A stretch of 64,000 bases of DNA from Aureimonas sp. ME7 (GCF_903970965.1 NZ_CAJCKW010000001.1:372001-436000); one strand, 5' to 3'; counted from the first letter of the stretch, positions 23,549 to 34,933 are shown. Translations and numbers: made by a program. The notes: generated by a model from the letters alone, not told the origin.

Positions 23549-26134
23549 ATGCGCGAAGTCACGACCCAGTTTTCCAGCGCCGGCTTCAGTCGCCGTGTGG
23601 TCGTGCCGATGTCGGGCATGATCGTCGCCACGGTTCTCCTAATGCTGGCCTTCGCCCTGGTCAGCGCCTCGCGGCAGAACCAGCTCTCGATCGAATCGTC
23701 CACCCAGCTCGCCGAAACGGCGCTTCGGGTGAAGAAGCGCGAGATCGCTCGCAATCTCAAGGACTACGCCGTCTGGGAGGATGCCTACGCCAACCTCCAC
23801 GAGCATCTCGACACGGTATGGGCCGCGACCGATGGAAACGTCGGCGCCAATATCTTCTCCGGCCTCGGCTACGAGATGGCCTTCGTCCTCTCGCCCGAGC
23901 GCCGAACCGTCTATGCGGTCATCGAGGGCGAGCCGCAGGAGGAGGCGGATGCCTTCGCGCTGATTCCCGACGGCATGCGCGAGTTGATCGAGCGTGGCGC
24001 GGCCGAGCCCGAGCCGGTGGTCGGGCTTCTTCAGTCCAGCCAGGGCGTGCTTCTGGTGGCGGCCACCGCGATCGTGCAGCCCTCGATGGACCGCTCGGAC
24101 ACGCTTCCCAAGGACCGCTCCGTCCTTTCCTTCGTCAAGAAGCTCGACGCGCCGTTCCTGTCGCGTATCGGCAGCGAATATCTCCTCAAGGACCTGCGCA
24201 CCATCGCGTCGGGAGACCAAAGCCTCGGTGCGGCGGTCGCGATGCGCGATCCCGACGGGCGAGAGCTCGGCCAAGTGACCTGGACGCCGGAAACGCCGGG
24301 CTACAGTCTCCTGCGCTTCCTGCTTCCGCCGATGGCCGGGTCGCTGATCATCTTCGGCGTGTTTTCCTTTCTGGTGCTGCGCCAGGTGCGCCGCTCCACC
24401 ACCGACCTCGAAGTCTCCTCTCGCACCATCGAGGCCTATGCCCAGACCCTGAAGGAAAGCGAGGCGCGCTTCCGCGACGTCGCCGAGGCGTCCTCGGACT
24501 GGATCTGGGAATGCGACGGGGGGATGCGGCTCGTCTACTTCTCCTCGCGCTTCACCGACGTCACCGGCCTGTCGGACGCGAGCGCGCTCGGGCGCACGCT
24601 GGAGCAGTTCTTCGTGATCGAGCGCGCCGAGGCGGGATGGCAGACGCGCGCCGATGCGCTCCATTCGGCGACGCCCTTCCGCGACCTGCGCTGCCGCTAT
24701 CACGACGCGGCCGGCACCATGCGTGTTTGCCGTCTGGCGGCCCGGCCGATGTTCGACGCCGAGGGCGCCTTCTGCGGCTATCGCGGCACGGCGACCGACA
24801 TCACACGCGAGGTCGAGGCGCAGGCTCGTGCCACCCATCTCGCCCTTCACGACGCGCTCACGGGCCTTCCCAACCGCACGCTCTTCCATGAGCGCCTGGA
24901 TGCGGCCCTCCAGAGCAACAAGGAGGAGAAGAGCCGGCTCGCCGTCCTCTGTCTCGATCTCGACCACTTCAAGGAAGTGAACGACACGCTCGGCCATTCG
25001 GCCGGCGATATCCTTCTCCAGGAGGTCAGCGAGCGCCTGCGCAGCTGCATCCTTCCCTCCGACACGGTGGCGCGCCTCGGCGGCGACGAGTTCGCCATCG
25101 TCCAGAACGGCGTGCACCAGCCGCTGGACGCGAGCGTTCTCAGCCGGCGCATCATCGAAAGCCTCAACGCCCCGTATTTCGTGGAAGGCAACGAGCTGCA
25201 TGTCGGCGTCAGCGTCGGCATCGCGGTGGCCGGCAACGAGGACGACACGCCGACGACGCTTCTGAAGAACGCCGACATCGCGCTCTACCGCGCCAAGCAG
25301 GCGGGTCGCGGCACGATGCGCCTGTTCGAGCCCCGCATGGATCTGGAACTCCAGGCCCGCAAGGCGCTGGAATACGACCTGCGCCAGGCGCTTTCGCGCG
25401 ACCAGCTCGAGCTGCACTACCAGCCGCTGATCGAGCTCGACGGCGAGCGCATCGCCGGCGTCGAGGCGCTGGTGCGCTGGCGCCACCCCGAGCACGGGCT
25501 CGTGCCGCCCAACGCCTTCATTCCGCTGGCCGAGGACACGGGGCTGATCATCCCGATCGGCGAATGGGTGCTGCGAACGGCCTGCGAGCAGGCACGCGAA
25601 TGGTCGGACCTGCGCGTGGCGGTGAACCTGTCGCCGGTGCAGTTCAAGCACCGCGAGCTCGTGGATACCGTGCGTCAGGTCCTCGTCGATACCGGCCTCG
25701 AGCCGCAACGGCTGGAGCTCGAGATCACCGAAAGCGTCCTCCTGCACGACGCCGAGGCGGCGCGCGAGATCCTCAACGGGCTGAAGGAGCTGGGGGTCCA
25801 CATCGTGATGGACGATTTCGGCACCGGCTATTCCTCGCTCGGCTACCTCAATTCCTTCCCCTTCGACAAGATCAAGATCGACAAGTCCTTCATCTCCGAC
25901 CTGACGGTCGAGAAGTCGAACGCCATCGTGCGCTCCGTGATCGGGCTCGGCCAGAGCCTCAACATGATCACGACGGCCGAAGGGGTGGAAACCGCCGAGC
26001 AGGCCGCCTTCCTCCTGCAGGAGGGCTGCGAGCAGGTCCAGGGCTACCACTTCGGCCGACCCATTCCCGCGGCCGACATGAACCGGCTGATCGACGGCTG
26101 GAACGAACGGGACGGCGTCACCAACGCCGCCTGA
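23549..26134 (+). CDS. Membrane c-di-GMP enzyme: CHASE4-PAS-GGDEF-EAL
   Basis: The product has 861 residues. A first membrane helix (about 19-40) and a second (about 267-288) enclose a periplasmic CHASE4 sensor with the typical LKDYAVWEDAYANL. A PAS domain follows (about 300-420; FRDVAEASSDWIWECD). The GGDEF domain has an intact GGDEF motif near 511 but no RxxD inhibitory site (LPSD instead). The EAL domain has EAL near 638, NLSPVQF, TES, DDFGTGYSS, KIDKSF and AEGVET, so all usual catalytic residues for c-di-GMP hydrolysis are present. Both synthesis and breakdown are possible. The decarboxylase gene starts 38 nt downstream, so co-transcription is likely. Confidence 0.92.
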   Translation: MREVTTQFSSAGFSRRVVVPMSGMIVATVLLMLAFALVSASRQNQLSIESSTQLAETALRVKKREIARNLKDYAVWEDAYANLHEHLDTVWAATDGNVGANIFSGLGYEMAFVLSPERRTVYAVIEGEPQEEADAFALIPDGMRELIERGAAEPEPVVGLLQSSQGVLLVAATAIVQPSMDRSDTLPKDRSVLSFVKKLDAPFLSRIGSEYLLKDLRTIASGDQSLGAAVAMRDPDGRELGQVTWTPETPGYSLLRFLLPPMAGSLIIFGVFSFLVLRQVRRSTTDLEVSSRTIEAYAQTLKESEARFRDVAEASSDWIWECDGGMRLVYFSSRFTDVTGLSDASALGRTLEQFFVIERAEAGWQTRADALHSATPFRDLRCRYHDAAGTMRVCRLAARPMFDAEGAFCGYRGTATDITREVEAQARATHLALHDALTGLPNRTLFHERLDAALQSNKEEKSRLAVLCLDLDHFKEVNDTLGHSAGDILLQEVSERLRSCILPSDTVARLGGDEFAIVQNGVHQPLDASVLSRRIIESLNAPYFVEGNELHVGVSVGIAVAGNEDDTPTTLLKNADIALYRAKQAGRGTMRLFEPRMDLELQARKALEYDLRQALSRDQLELHYQPLIELDGERIAGVEALVRWRHPEHGLVPPNAFIPLAEDTGLIIPIGEWVLRTACEQAREWSDLRVAVNLSPVQFKHRELVDTVRQVLVDTGLEPQRLELEITESVLLHDAEAAREILNGLKELGVHIVMDDFGTGYSSLGYLNSFPFDKIKIDKSFISDLTVEKSNAIVRSVIGLGQSLNMITTAEGVETAEQAAFLLQEGCEQVQGYHFGRPIPAADMNRLIDGWNERDGVTNAA

Positions 26135-26172
26135 ACCAACAACAAAATTCATTCAACATACGAGGTTCCACC

Positions 26173-27417
26173 ATGTCGGCACTCCGGGCCCTGGACGACG
26201 CGCGTCCGTCCCTCACCGTCACCGATCAACTGGCCAGGGTGGAAGCCGCCGGCCCTGCCTTCGCGCGGAGCCGGACGCTCGGTGCGCCGCTGCCCGCGTT
26301 CGCGAGCGTCGATCAGGTCGTCGCCGACCTCCAGCCGTCCGAGCCGGTCTTCTGCATGATTCCGAGCGAGCTGAGAAAGGCCGCCGAAGGCTTCAAGGGC
26401 CTGCCGGCGCGCGCCCTATACGCAGTGAAGTGCAACCCGCATCCCTTCGTGCTCGACACGCTCTATCAGGCCGGAATCCGCGACTTCGACGTGGCCTCGC
26501 TGGAGGAGGTCCGCCTGATCGACGCCCTGTTCGGCAAGGCTGCCGGCCAGTTCTTCAACAATCCGGTGAAGACGCGCGAGGCCATCCGCGTGGCGAGCCG
26601 CGATTTCGCCATGCGCTTCTACACGGTGGACTGCGAGGCCGAGGTCGAAAAGATCCTGGAGGAAGCGGGGCCGGGCGGCGATCTCATCATCGCGGTGCGT
26701 CTCGCCACGCCCTCGCGCGAGGCGCGCTACGCCTTGTCCACCAAGTTCGGCGCCCCGCCCGCGGAGGCGGCCGAGCTTCTGCGCCTCATCGACCGGCGCG
26801 GCGTGAAGACCGGCATCTCGTTCCATGTCGGCTCGCAGTGCCTGTCGCCCGACGCCTTCGGCGCCGCGCTGGAGCTGGCCGGCAAGGTGGCGAAGAAGTC
26901 CGGCGTGCCGCTCAGCGTCCTGAATGTCGGCGGTGGCTTTCCCGCGCCCTATCCCGGCGACGATCCGGCGCCGCTCCAGCGCTACATCGCCGAGATCATC
27001 CACGGCCGGGGGCGGCTCGGCCTGCGGTCGGGCTGCATGCTGATGTGCGAGCCGGGACGCAGCCTCGTCGCCACCGGCGGCAGCGTCGTCGCCCAGGTCG
27101 TGGTGCGCCGGGGGCAGACGATCTTCCTCAACGACGGCGTCTTCGGCTCGCTTCAGGAACTCGGCCACCCGAAGGAGAACCGCCCGGTGCGCATCGTGCG
27201 CCCCGACGGGCCGCCGGCCTCCGCCCGCACCGCCGCCTTCAAGGTGTTCGGGCCGACCTGCGATTCCAACGACGTGCTCGGCGCGCCCTTCCACCTGCCG
27301 GACGACGTTCGCGAGGGCGACTGGCTGGAGATCGGGATGATGGGAGCCTACAGCCTGTCGATGCGCACGCGCTTCAACGGTTTCCATCTCGACCAGATCG
27401 TGCGGATCGGCGACTGA
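26173..27417 (+). CDS. Ornithine/lysine/diaminopimelate-type decarboxylase (PLP fold III)
   Basis: The product has 414 residues. The PLP lysine is K86 in AVKCNPHP; HVGSQ, NVGGGFPAPYP and CEPGRS follow as cofactor-phosphate and barrel motifs, and C363 in GPTCDSND is the catalytic cysteine of the eukaryotic-type ornithine decarboxylases. The family makes putrescine (or cadaverine) in the cytoplasm; ornithine is the more likely substrate, but lysine use cannot be excluded. ATG 26173 follows a spacer containing GAGG. It lies between a c-di-GMP enzyme and a DMT exporter, with 3 nt to the latter, suggesting a polyamine-related unit. Confidence 0.88.
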   Translation: MSALRALDDARPSLTVTDQLARVEAAGPAFARSRTLGAPLPAFASVDQVVADLQPSEPVFCMIPSELRKAAEGFKGLPARALYAVKCNPHPFVLDTLYQAGIRDFDVASLEEVRLIDALFGKAAGQFFNNPVKTREAIRVASRDFAMRFYTVDCEAEVEKILEEAGPGGDLIIAVRLATPSREARYALSTKFGAPPAEAAELLRLIDRRGVKTGISFHVGSQCLSPDAFGAALELAGKVAKKSGVPLSVLNVGGGFPAPYPGDDPAPLQRYIAEIIHGRGRLGLRSGCMLMCEPGRSLVATGGSVVAQVVVRRGQTIFLNDGVFGSLQELGHPKENRPVRIVRPDGPPASARTAAFKVFGPTCDSNDVLGAPFHLPDDVREGDWLEIGMMGAYSLSMRTRFNGFHLDQIVRIGD

Positions 27418-27420
27418 GCC

Positions 27421-28542
27421 ATGCCCGATCGAGGGACCCATCCCGTGCGACCCCCGTCCCGGACGCCCCGGCTTCTTCCCTCGATCCTCGGCGTCGCCGG
27501 CATCGTGCTTTGGGCATCGGAAACGGTGCTCATCACCTTCACCACCGAGATCCCGCCGCTCGAGACGGTGGGGCTCGCCTTCGTGTTCGCGGCCCTCCTG
27601 TCGCCGCTCGTCTGGTGGATCACCGGCGACGATCCGCGCGCGGCCTTCCGCCAGCCGCCCCGGGTCTGGATCGTCACCGTCGGCTCGCTCGTCGCCTATC
27701 ATGCCTGCATCTACTACGCGACGCAGAAGGCGCCGCCGGCCGCGGCTGCCCTTCTCCAGGGGACGACGCCGCTGATCATCGTTCTCGGCTCGGCGCTTCT
27801 GCCGGGCGAGCGGCTGAGGTGGTGGCACCTGATCGGCGCCGGGCTTGGCTTCGCCGGCATCCTCCTCCTGATCGACGGGGGCGGCGAGGCGGCTTCGCAA
27901 TTCGCAGATGCCGGGTTCTATCTTGCGGTGATCGGCGTTTCGGCCGCGCTTTGGGGCGGCTACTCCATCCTGTCGCGCTCCTTCGGCGACGTGCCGAGCT
28001 CGGCGCTCGGCGTGTTCTATGCGGCGTCCGCCGTCCTGTCGCTGGGGCTCCACGTCTCGTTGGAGGAATGGGTGGCCCCCAGCGCCGCCGACTGGTGGGC
28101 GATCGCGCTTCTCGGCACTCTGCCGATGGGGCTGGCGCTCTATTTCTGGGACTACGGCGTCAAGCGCGGCGATATCCAGGCGCTCGGCGCGATCTCCTAT
28201 GTCGAGCCCTTCATCGGCGCCGCGCTGGTGGCGATGGTCGGTCAGGGCGAACTGTCGTGGACGCTGGCGCTGGCGGGCCTCCTCGTTGTGGCGGGCGGCG
28301 TCGTCGGCAGCTGCGGCCTGTTCGAGCGCGCGCCCGCGGCCGCCCTCGCATCGCCCGTTCTGACGCCGGGGGGCCGAGAGGAGATCGAGGCCGAGCTTCT
28401 GGCCGTCAGCCTTCGGCTGATCGAACTCTCGGCGGCGGGCGCGAGATGCCCGGAAACCGACCGGCTCGTCGCCCGGACGCTGATCGCCTGGCGCGTTCTG
28501 GACGCCGAGGCGGTTCAGCGCAATTTCGAGACGGCGTCTTAA
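27421..28542 (+). CDS. EamA-family DMT transporter with cytoplasmic C-terminal extension
   Basis: The product has 373 residues with ten predicted helices in two EamA repeats (about 20-150 and 160-300); YYATQKAPPAAAALLQGTTPLI and ISYVEPFIGA are characteristic. A soluble tail of about 65 residues (from 310) carries a conserved-looking helical block, EIEAELLAVSLRLIELSAAG, not found in ordinary EamA proteins. Family members export amino acids, polyamines or other metabolites. Co-occurrence with the decarboxylase (3-nt gap) suggests export of its product or an import/export role for its substrate. It overlaps the convergent methyltransferase by 4 nt. Confidence 0.8.
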   Translation: MPDRGTHPVRPPSRTPRLLPSILGVAGIVLWASETVLITFTTEIPPLETVGLAFVFAALLSPLVWWITGDDPRAAFRQPPRVWIVTVGSLVAYHACIYYATQKAPPAAAALLQGTTPLIIVLGSALLPGERLRWWHLIGAGLGFAGILLLIDGGGEAASQFADAGFYLAVIGVSAALWGGYSILSRSFGDVPSSALGVFYAASAVLSLGLHVSLEEWVAPSAADWWAIALLGTLPMGLALYFWDYGVKRGDIQALGAISYVEPFIGAALVAMVGQGELSWTLALAGLLVVAGGVVGSCGLFERAPAAALASPVLTPGGREEIEAELLAVSLRLIELSAAGARCPETDRLVARTLIAWRVLDAEAVQRNFETAS

Positions 28543-29303
28543 GCCGCCACCGCCTCGAACCAGGCGACGTCGAGCAGAAACGAGCCGTCCGCCTCAATGG
28601 CGAAATGCTCGCGGACCGCGCCCGACGCCGCGTCCTGAAGGGCGCGCACGGCGCTCGCCATGGCAGGCGGTGTTCCGATGCGAGCCGTCCAAGAGGCGAA
28701 CTCCATGGGCAAGCGCCAGCTGCGCATCGTCTCGACCCGAAACCCGGCCTCCTCCAGCGCGCTCACCCATTCGCCGGGGCGATAGTCGCGCCCGTGCGAG
28801 GGGTCGCGCAGCAGTTCGACCGCCTGGAGATGGGTGTCGAGCGCGGCGGCCGGCGGGGCGACGGCGTCGACGAACACGGCCCTGGCGCCGGCCTTCGCCA
28901 CGCGGCGCGCCTCGCTCAAACCTTGGGACAGCGAAGCCCAGTGGTGGGCGGAAAAGCGGCTGGCGACGAGATCGAAGCTCCCGGCCTCGAAGGGCAGGCG
29001 CTCGGCGGCCGTCACCCGGCCGGTGACGTTCGACAAGCCGCGCCGACGCGCTTCCGCCTCCACCGCCGCGATCATGTCGGGCGACAGATCGCAGGCCACC
29101 ACCTCGCCCGCGCCCGCCGCGAGCGCATAGGCGACGTGCCCGCCGCCCGTTCCCAGATCCAGCGCGCGGGCCGGGCGGGAGGCGAGGCTCAAGGCGCGCA
29201 GGGCTTCCAGATCGGCACCGCCCGCATGGACGGCGCTGGCGACATAGGCACCGGCCTGGGGGCTGAACTGGGCGACGGCGAGATCGTGCTGGCTGCGGCT
29301 CAT
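28539..29303 (-). CDS. Class I SAM-dependent methyltransferase
   Basis: The product has 254 residues with a Rossmann methyltransferase fold. LDLGTGGGHVAYALAAGAG (near 48-66) is motif I, VVACDLSPDMI gives the acidic residue that binds the ribose, and LVASRFSAHHW is motif IV. It resembles the UbiE/Methyltransf_11 group; the methyl acceptor is unknown. AAGGA lies before the ATG, and only 14 nt separate it from the stop of the oligopeptide ATPase, so it belongs to the opp-type transcript. Its stop overlaps the convergent transporter gene. Confidence 0.82.
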   Translation of the reverse strand: MSRSQHDLAVAQFSPQAGAYVASAVHAGGADLEALRALSLASRPARALDLGTGGGHVAYALAAGAGEVVACDLSPDMIAAVEAEARRRGLSNVTGRVTAAERLPFEAGSFDLVASRFSAHHWASLSQGLSEARRVAKAGARAVFVDAVAPPAAALDTHLQAVELLRDPSHGRDYRPGEWVSALEEAGFRVETMRSWRLPMEFASWTARIGTPPAMASAVRALQDAASGAVREHFAIEADGSFLLDVAWFEAVAA

Positions 29304-29317
29304 CCTGTTGATCCTTC

Positions 29318-30954
<1,637 letters not shown>

Positions 30955-30955
<1 letters not shown>

Positions 30956-32121
30956 CAGCGGTCCCTTGGGTCGAAGGCGTCGCGCAAGCCGTCGCCGATG
31001 AAGTTCAGGGCGAACAGGGTCACGCAGAAGAGGATGGCGGGAAAGACGAGGAGCCAGGGCGCCGCCTGGATCGTCTGCGCCCCGTCGGAGATCAGGGCGC
31101 CCCAGCTCGTCAACGGCGCCTGGACGCCAAGGCCGAGGAAGGAAAGGAAGCTTTCGAGGAGGATGACCTTCGGCACCACGATCGTGACGAACACCACCAC
31201 CGGCCCGACCGTGTTGGGTACGACGTGGCGGCGCACGATCTGCCCGTCCGACAAGCCCATGGCTTCCGCCGCCGCCACGAACTCGCGCCGCTTGATGGAC
31301 AGCGTCTGCCCGCGCACGATGCGCGCCATGTCGAGCCATTCCACGAGGCCGATGGCGACGAAGATCAGGACGAAGGAGCGCCCGAAGAAGGCGACCAGCA
31401 TGATGACGAGAAAGACGAAGGGCAGGGAGTAGAGGATCTCGATGAGGCGCATCATCAGGTTGTCGACCCGCCCCCCGACATAGCCCGACACCGCCCCGTA
31501 GACGACGCCGATGACGAGCGACACGAGGCTGGCGAGGATGCCGATGACGAGCGAGATCTGGCCGCCCACCATGGTGCGCACCATGAGGTCGCGCCCGTTC
31601 CGGTCGGTGCCGAAGGGGAAATACTGCTGCGACACGCCGCCGGCGACGACGACCTCGCGACCGTCCTCGCGCGTCTCCGCGATCCGGCTGGCGCCCGTCA
31701 GCTCGTTCACCCGGTCGAAATAGCGAAGGACGCGCGGATCGATCGGCTCGTCGTTTCGGATCGTCGCCCGGAACTCGCCGTTTTCGATCTCGAAGGCGGC
31801 GAGCTCGACGCGCGCGCGCCGCGCCACGCCCTCGACGACGCCTTCCAGGCTTTCCGTGCGCGGCCACGGCTGGAGGGAAGGCGGCACCGCGACATAGGAC
31901 GGGAACACCTCGTCGTAGCGGTGGTTCGACAGGTGCGGACCGACGAACGAGAACAGGGACACGAGCACAAGGACCAAGAGCCCCGTCATCGCCGCCCGGT
32001 TGCGACGAAGGCGCAGGAGCGCCAGCTGGAACAGGGAGCGTCCGCGCGCTTCGGCTGTCGTTTCCGGCAGGTCGCCGGGCAGCGGGCCGGGATCGGGCGT
32101 CGTGGAAGCCAGATCAGTCAT
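30955..32121 (-). CDS. oppC: Oligopeptide ABC transporter permease (OppC-type)
   Basis: The product has 388 residues. A cytoplasmic N-terminus leads to a first helix (about 45-67), then a long periplasmic insert of about 110 residues ending in [10 protein letters not shown], the OppC hallmark, and five more helices. The EAA loop [24 protein letters not shown] contacts the ATPase. The insert (about 70-165) is larger than in minimal DppC proteins and may contact the binding protein. The start overlaps oppB by 8 nt. Confidence 0.9.
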
Positions 32122-33037
32122 GGCGGATCCTCGGGTCGAGCAGGGCGTAGACGAGGTCGACGAGAAGGTTGAAGCCGATGATGAAGACCGAGATCAGCAC
32201 CACCGTTCCCATCACCAGCGTGTAGTCGCGGTTGAGCGCCCCTTCCACGAAGTAGCGGCCGACGCCGGGAATGGTGAAGATCGTCTCGACCACCGTGGAG
32301 CCGGTCAGAAGCGCCGCGCAGCAGGGCGCGAGATAGGTGACGGCCGGCAGCATGGCGCCGCGCATGGCGTGGGTGACGACCACCGAGCGCCAAGGCAGGC
32401 CGTAGGCTTTGGCCGTGCGCACATGGTCGGTGCGCATCGCCTCGATCATCGAGCCGCGCGTCAAACGCGCGAAGACGGCGAGCTGCGGCAGGCCGAGCGC
32501 GATCACCGGCAGAAGGAGGTTGCGAAAGCCGCCCCCGCCCCAGCCGCCGGCCGGAAGCAGCGAGAAGATGATCGCGAAGACGAGCGTCAGCACCGGACCG
32601 ACCACGAAGTTCGGCACGGTGATGCCGATCGTCGCCACCCCCATCACGAGATAGTCGACCCAGCCGTTCTGGCGCAGCGCCGCGACGACCCCGGCCACCG
32701 TGCCGCCGACCACGGCGAACAAAAGCGCCCAGAGGCCGAGCGTCACCGAATAGGGCAGGGCCTGGAGGATCAGCTCGGCCACCGAATAGTCGCGGTAGAT
32801 GAAGCTCGGGCCGAAGTCGCCGCGCAGCGCGTTGGCGACATAGGTCCCGTACTGGACGAGAAGCGGCTGGTCGAGCTGGTAGGTGGCCATCAGGTTGGCC
32901 ATGGTCTGCGGCGGCAGGGGGCGCTCGAGGTTGAACGGGCCGCCGGGCGCGAGACGGATCAGGAAGAACGAGATGCTGACGACGATGAACACCGTCGGCA
33001 CCGCGCTCAAGAGGCGGTTCAGGACGAAGCGGAGCAT
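32114..33037 (-). CDS. oppB: Oligopeptide ABC transporter permease (OppB-type)
   Basis: The product has 307 residues and six helices. The N-terminus MLRFVLNRLLSAVPTVFIV is typical of OppB/DppB, and the EAA-like loop is DHVRTAKAYGLPWRSVVVTHA. The ATG at 33037 was chosen over one 14 codons earlier because it gives the canonical N-terminus and has GAGAGAT upstream. It pairs with OppC in the inner membrane. 55 nt separate it from the binding-protein gene. Confidence 0.92.
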   Translation of the reverse strand: MLRFVLNRLLSAVPTVFIVVSISFFLIRLAPGGPFNLERPLPPQTMANLMATYQLDQPLLVQYGTYVANALRGDFGPSFIYRDYSVAELILQALPYSVTLGLWALLFAVVGGTVAGVVAALRQNGWVDYLVMGVATIGITVPNFVVGPVLTLVFAIIFSLLPAGGWGGGGFRNLLLPVIALGLPQLAVFARLTRGSMIEAMRTDHVRTAKAYGLPWRSVVVTHAMRGAMLPAVTYLAPCCAALLTGSTVVETIFTIPGVGRYFVEGALNRDYTLVMGTVVLISVFIIGFNLLVDLVYALLDPRIRHD

Positions 33038-33056
33038 GGGGATCTCTCGGGAAGGG

Positions 33057-33078
33057 TGGGCGACCGTCAGGCCGCCCA
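33057..33078 (-). promoter_or_regulatory. Small hairpin between oppA and oppB
   Basis: TGGGCG (33057-33062) can pair with CGCCCA (33073-33078) around a 10-nt loop, 14 nt after the oppA stop on the minus strand. No T-run follows, so partial termination or mRNA protection after the abundant binding protein is more likely than full termination. This is a weak structure and the call is tentative. Confidence 0.3.
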
Positions 33079-33092
33079 TGGGTTGCGCCGGA

Positions 33093-34688
33093 TCAGCGGG
33101 CGACCGAGAGATATTTCGACAGGTGCTCGTCGGCGGCGTTGTCGGCCCAGCCGGACACCTTGTCCGACACCAGCCAGAGCGAGGCCGAGTTGAGGAGCGG
33201 GGCGAGCGGCTGTTCCTTGAGGAGCAGCGTCTCGGCCTCGTGCAGGATGGCGGCGCGCCGCGCCGGGTCCTGCTCCCCGTAGGACGAGGCCATCAGCTTG
33301 TCGTAGTCCGGGTTGGACCATTTGGGATAGTTGAACGTACCGTTGCCCGTCGTGGTCAGCGACAGGAAGTTCTCGGCGTCGGCGTAGTCGGCGACCCAGC
33401 CCGCGCGCGCCACGTTGAAGGCGCCCCCTTCCTGCAGATAGGCGTAGTGCGAGGCGATGTCGGAGTTCGACAGCGTCACCTTCGCCCCGAACTGGGTGGT
33501 CCACATGTTGGCGATGGCGGTCGCGATGCGCTCGTGGTCGGTGTTGGTGTTGTAGCGGATCGAGATTTCGAGCGGCTTGCCCCCCTTGCCGTAGCCGGCC
33601 GCCTCCATCAGGCTCAGCGCCTCGTCCTCGCGGTCGAGCTGGTCCTTGTCGGCGAAGTCGGGCTTGGACGGCTCGCCGTAGCCCTCCAGGCCCGGCGGCA
33701 CCAGCGAGAGGGCAGGCAGCCGCGCGCCGTTGAAGATCTCCTCCGACAGGAAGTCACGGTCGATCGCCATCGAAAGCGCGCGGCGCACGTCGGCGTTGTC
33801 GAAGGGCGGGGTGCGGGTGTCGAAGGCGTAGTATTCGGTCGACAGGCGAGGCGTGACGCGAACCTCGTCCTTGAACTCGCCGCGCAGGAAGTCGAGCTGG
33901 TCGGCCGCGAAGTTGAGGACGACATCCAATTCGCCCGCCTGGAACCGCCGCTGCGAGGCGGCCACGTCGTCGATCGGATAGAAGATCACCTTCTCCAGCT
34001 TGACGTTGCCGGCGTCCCAGTAGTTCTCGTTCCGGGACAGGGTGATGTGGTCGTTGGCGACCTGCTCGGTCAGCTTGAACGCGCCGTTCGACACCATCAC
34101 GCCGGGCCGCACGAAGTTGGCCCCTTGCGCCTCGACGGTGGCCTTGTGCACGGGAAGCGCGGTCTGGTGCGCCAGAAGCTCGAGGAAGAACGGCGTCGAG
34201 CGCTCTAGGGTGATTTCCAGCGTCTTGGCGTCCACGGCGCGCGCGCCGAGCTCCTCGACGGGCTTCTCGCCCTTGTTGACGGCCTCCGCGTTGCGGATGG
34301 GATACAGGACGTTGGCGTAGCCGGCCGCGGTTTCGGGCGTCTCCAAGCGGCGCAGCGAGTAGACGAAGTCCTCCGCCGTCACCGGATCGCCGTTGGACCA
34401 TTGGGCGTCGGCGCGCAGCTTGAACGTGTAGATGGTGCCATCATCCGACACCTGCCAGCTTTCGGCCGCGCCCGGCGCGATCTTGCCGTCGGCGGTGTAG
34501 ATCGTCAGCCCCTCGTAGAGATCCTTGAGAACGAAGGCCTCCACATTGGTCGAGGTGCGGGCCTGATCGAGCGATTCGGGCTCGCCGCCATTGGCGCGGT
34601 GCAGCGTCTGCGCGAGGGCGGGGCCGGCCAGCATCGTGGTGGCGAGAAGGGCGGCGGCGGCAAGGGCAGACAAGGACCGTCGGTTCAT
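33093..34688 (-). CDS. oppA: Periplasmic oligopeptide-binding protein (OppA-type)
   Basis: The product has 531 residues. A signal peptide (MNRRSLSALAAAALLATTM, cleavage near ALA-QTL) is followed by an SBP_bac_5 fold: HRANGGEPESLDQARTS, the DGKIAPGAAESWQVSDDG region, NGDPVTAEDFVYSLRR and, in the second lobe, PPFDNADVRRALSMAIDR. It captures peptides for the permeases encoded downstream. The frame is open another 77 codons, but only ATG 34688 gives a signal peptide. The first gene of the operon diverges from a GGDEF-EAL gene across 245 bp. Confidence 0.92.
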   Translation of the reverse strand: MNRRSLSALAAAALLATTMLAGPALAQTLHRANGGEPESLDQARTSTNVEAFVLKDLYEGLTIYTADGKIAPGAAESWQVSDDGTIYTFKLRADAQWSNGDPVTAEDFVYSLRRLETPETAAGYANVLYPIRNAEAVNKGEKPVEELGARAVDAKTLEITLERSTPFFLELLAHQTALPVHKATVEAQGANFVRPGVMVSNGAFKLTEQVANDHITLSRNENYWDAGNVKLEKVIFYPIDDVAASQRRFQAGELDVVLNFAADQLDFLRGEFKDEVRVTPRLSTEYYAFDTRTPPFDNADVRRALSMAIDRDFLSEEIFNGARLPALSLVPPGLEGYGEPSKPDFADKDQLDREDEALSLMEAAGYGKGGKPLEISIRYNTNTDHERIATAIANMWTTQFGAKVTLSNSDIASHYAYLQEGGAFNVARAGWVADYADAENFLSLTTTGNGTFNYPKWSNPDYDKLMASSYGEQDPARRAAILHEAETLLLKEQPLAPLLNSASLWLVSDKVSGWADNAADEHLSKYLSVAR

Positions 34689-34713
34689 CAGGCGTCGTCT
34701 CCGATCGTTGGAT

Positions 34714-34739
34714 GCCGGGAGCCTTCGGGTGATCCCGGC
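34714..34739 (-). promoter_or_regulatory. Hairpin in the presumed oppA leader
   Basis: GCCGGGA (34714-34720) and TCCCGGC (34733-34739) form a perfect 7-bp stem around a 12-nt loop, 25 nt upstream of the oppA ATG. It could lie in the 5' untranslated region and affect translation or stability. No known riboswitch class is recognisable. The remaining spacer to 34933 shows no clear promoter. Confidence 0.3.
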
Positions 34740-34933
34740 TCGACCGGACATGCGGAAGGGGCGATCCAAGCACGACCTTCCGTTGACGCGCAAGTAAGGG
34801 GAGCAAACGATCCCTGGCTTTCGACGCGGGCGGCGCGTCGGGCCCAGCGCAAGAGTCGATTGTCGGAAAGGCGATCGGAAACGGGTCTGTAATCGGTTTG
34901 CGGTAGAGTGAGGCCGCAATGGACCGGTGACAC

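Noticed and set aside
23639-26152. 837-codon open frame antisense to the CHASE4-GGDEF-EAL gene
   Set aside because: The plus-strand gene has all catalytic motifs; the antisense frame is a codon-bias artefact.
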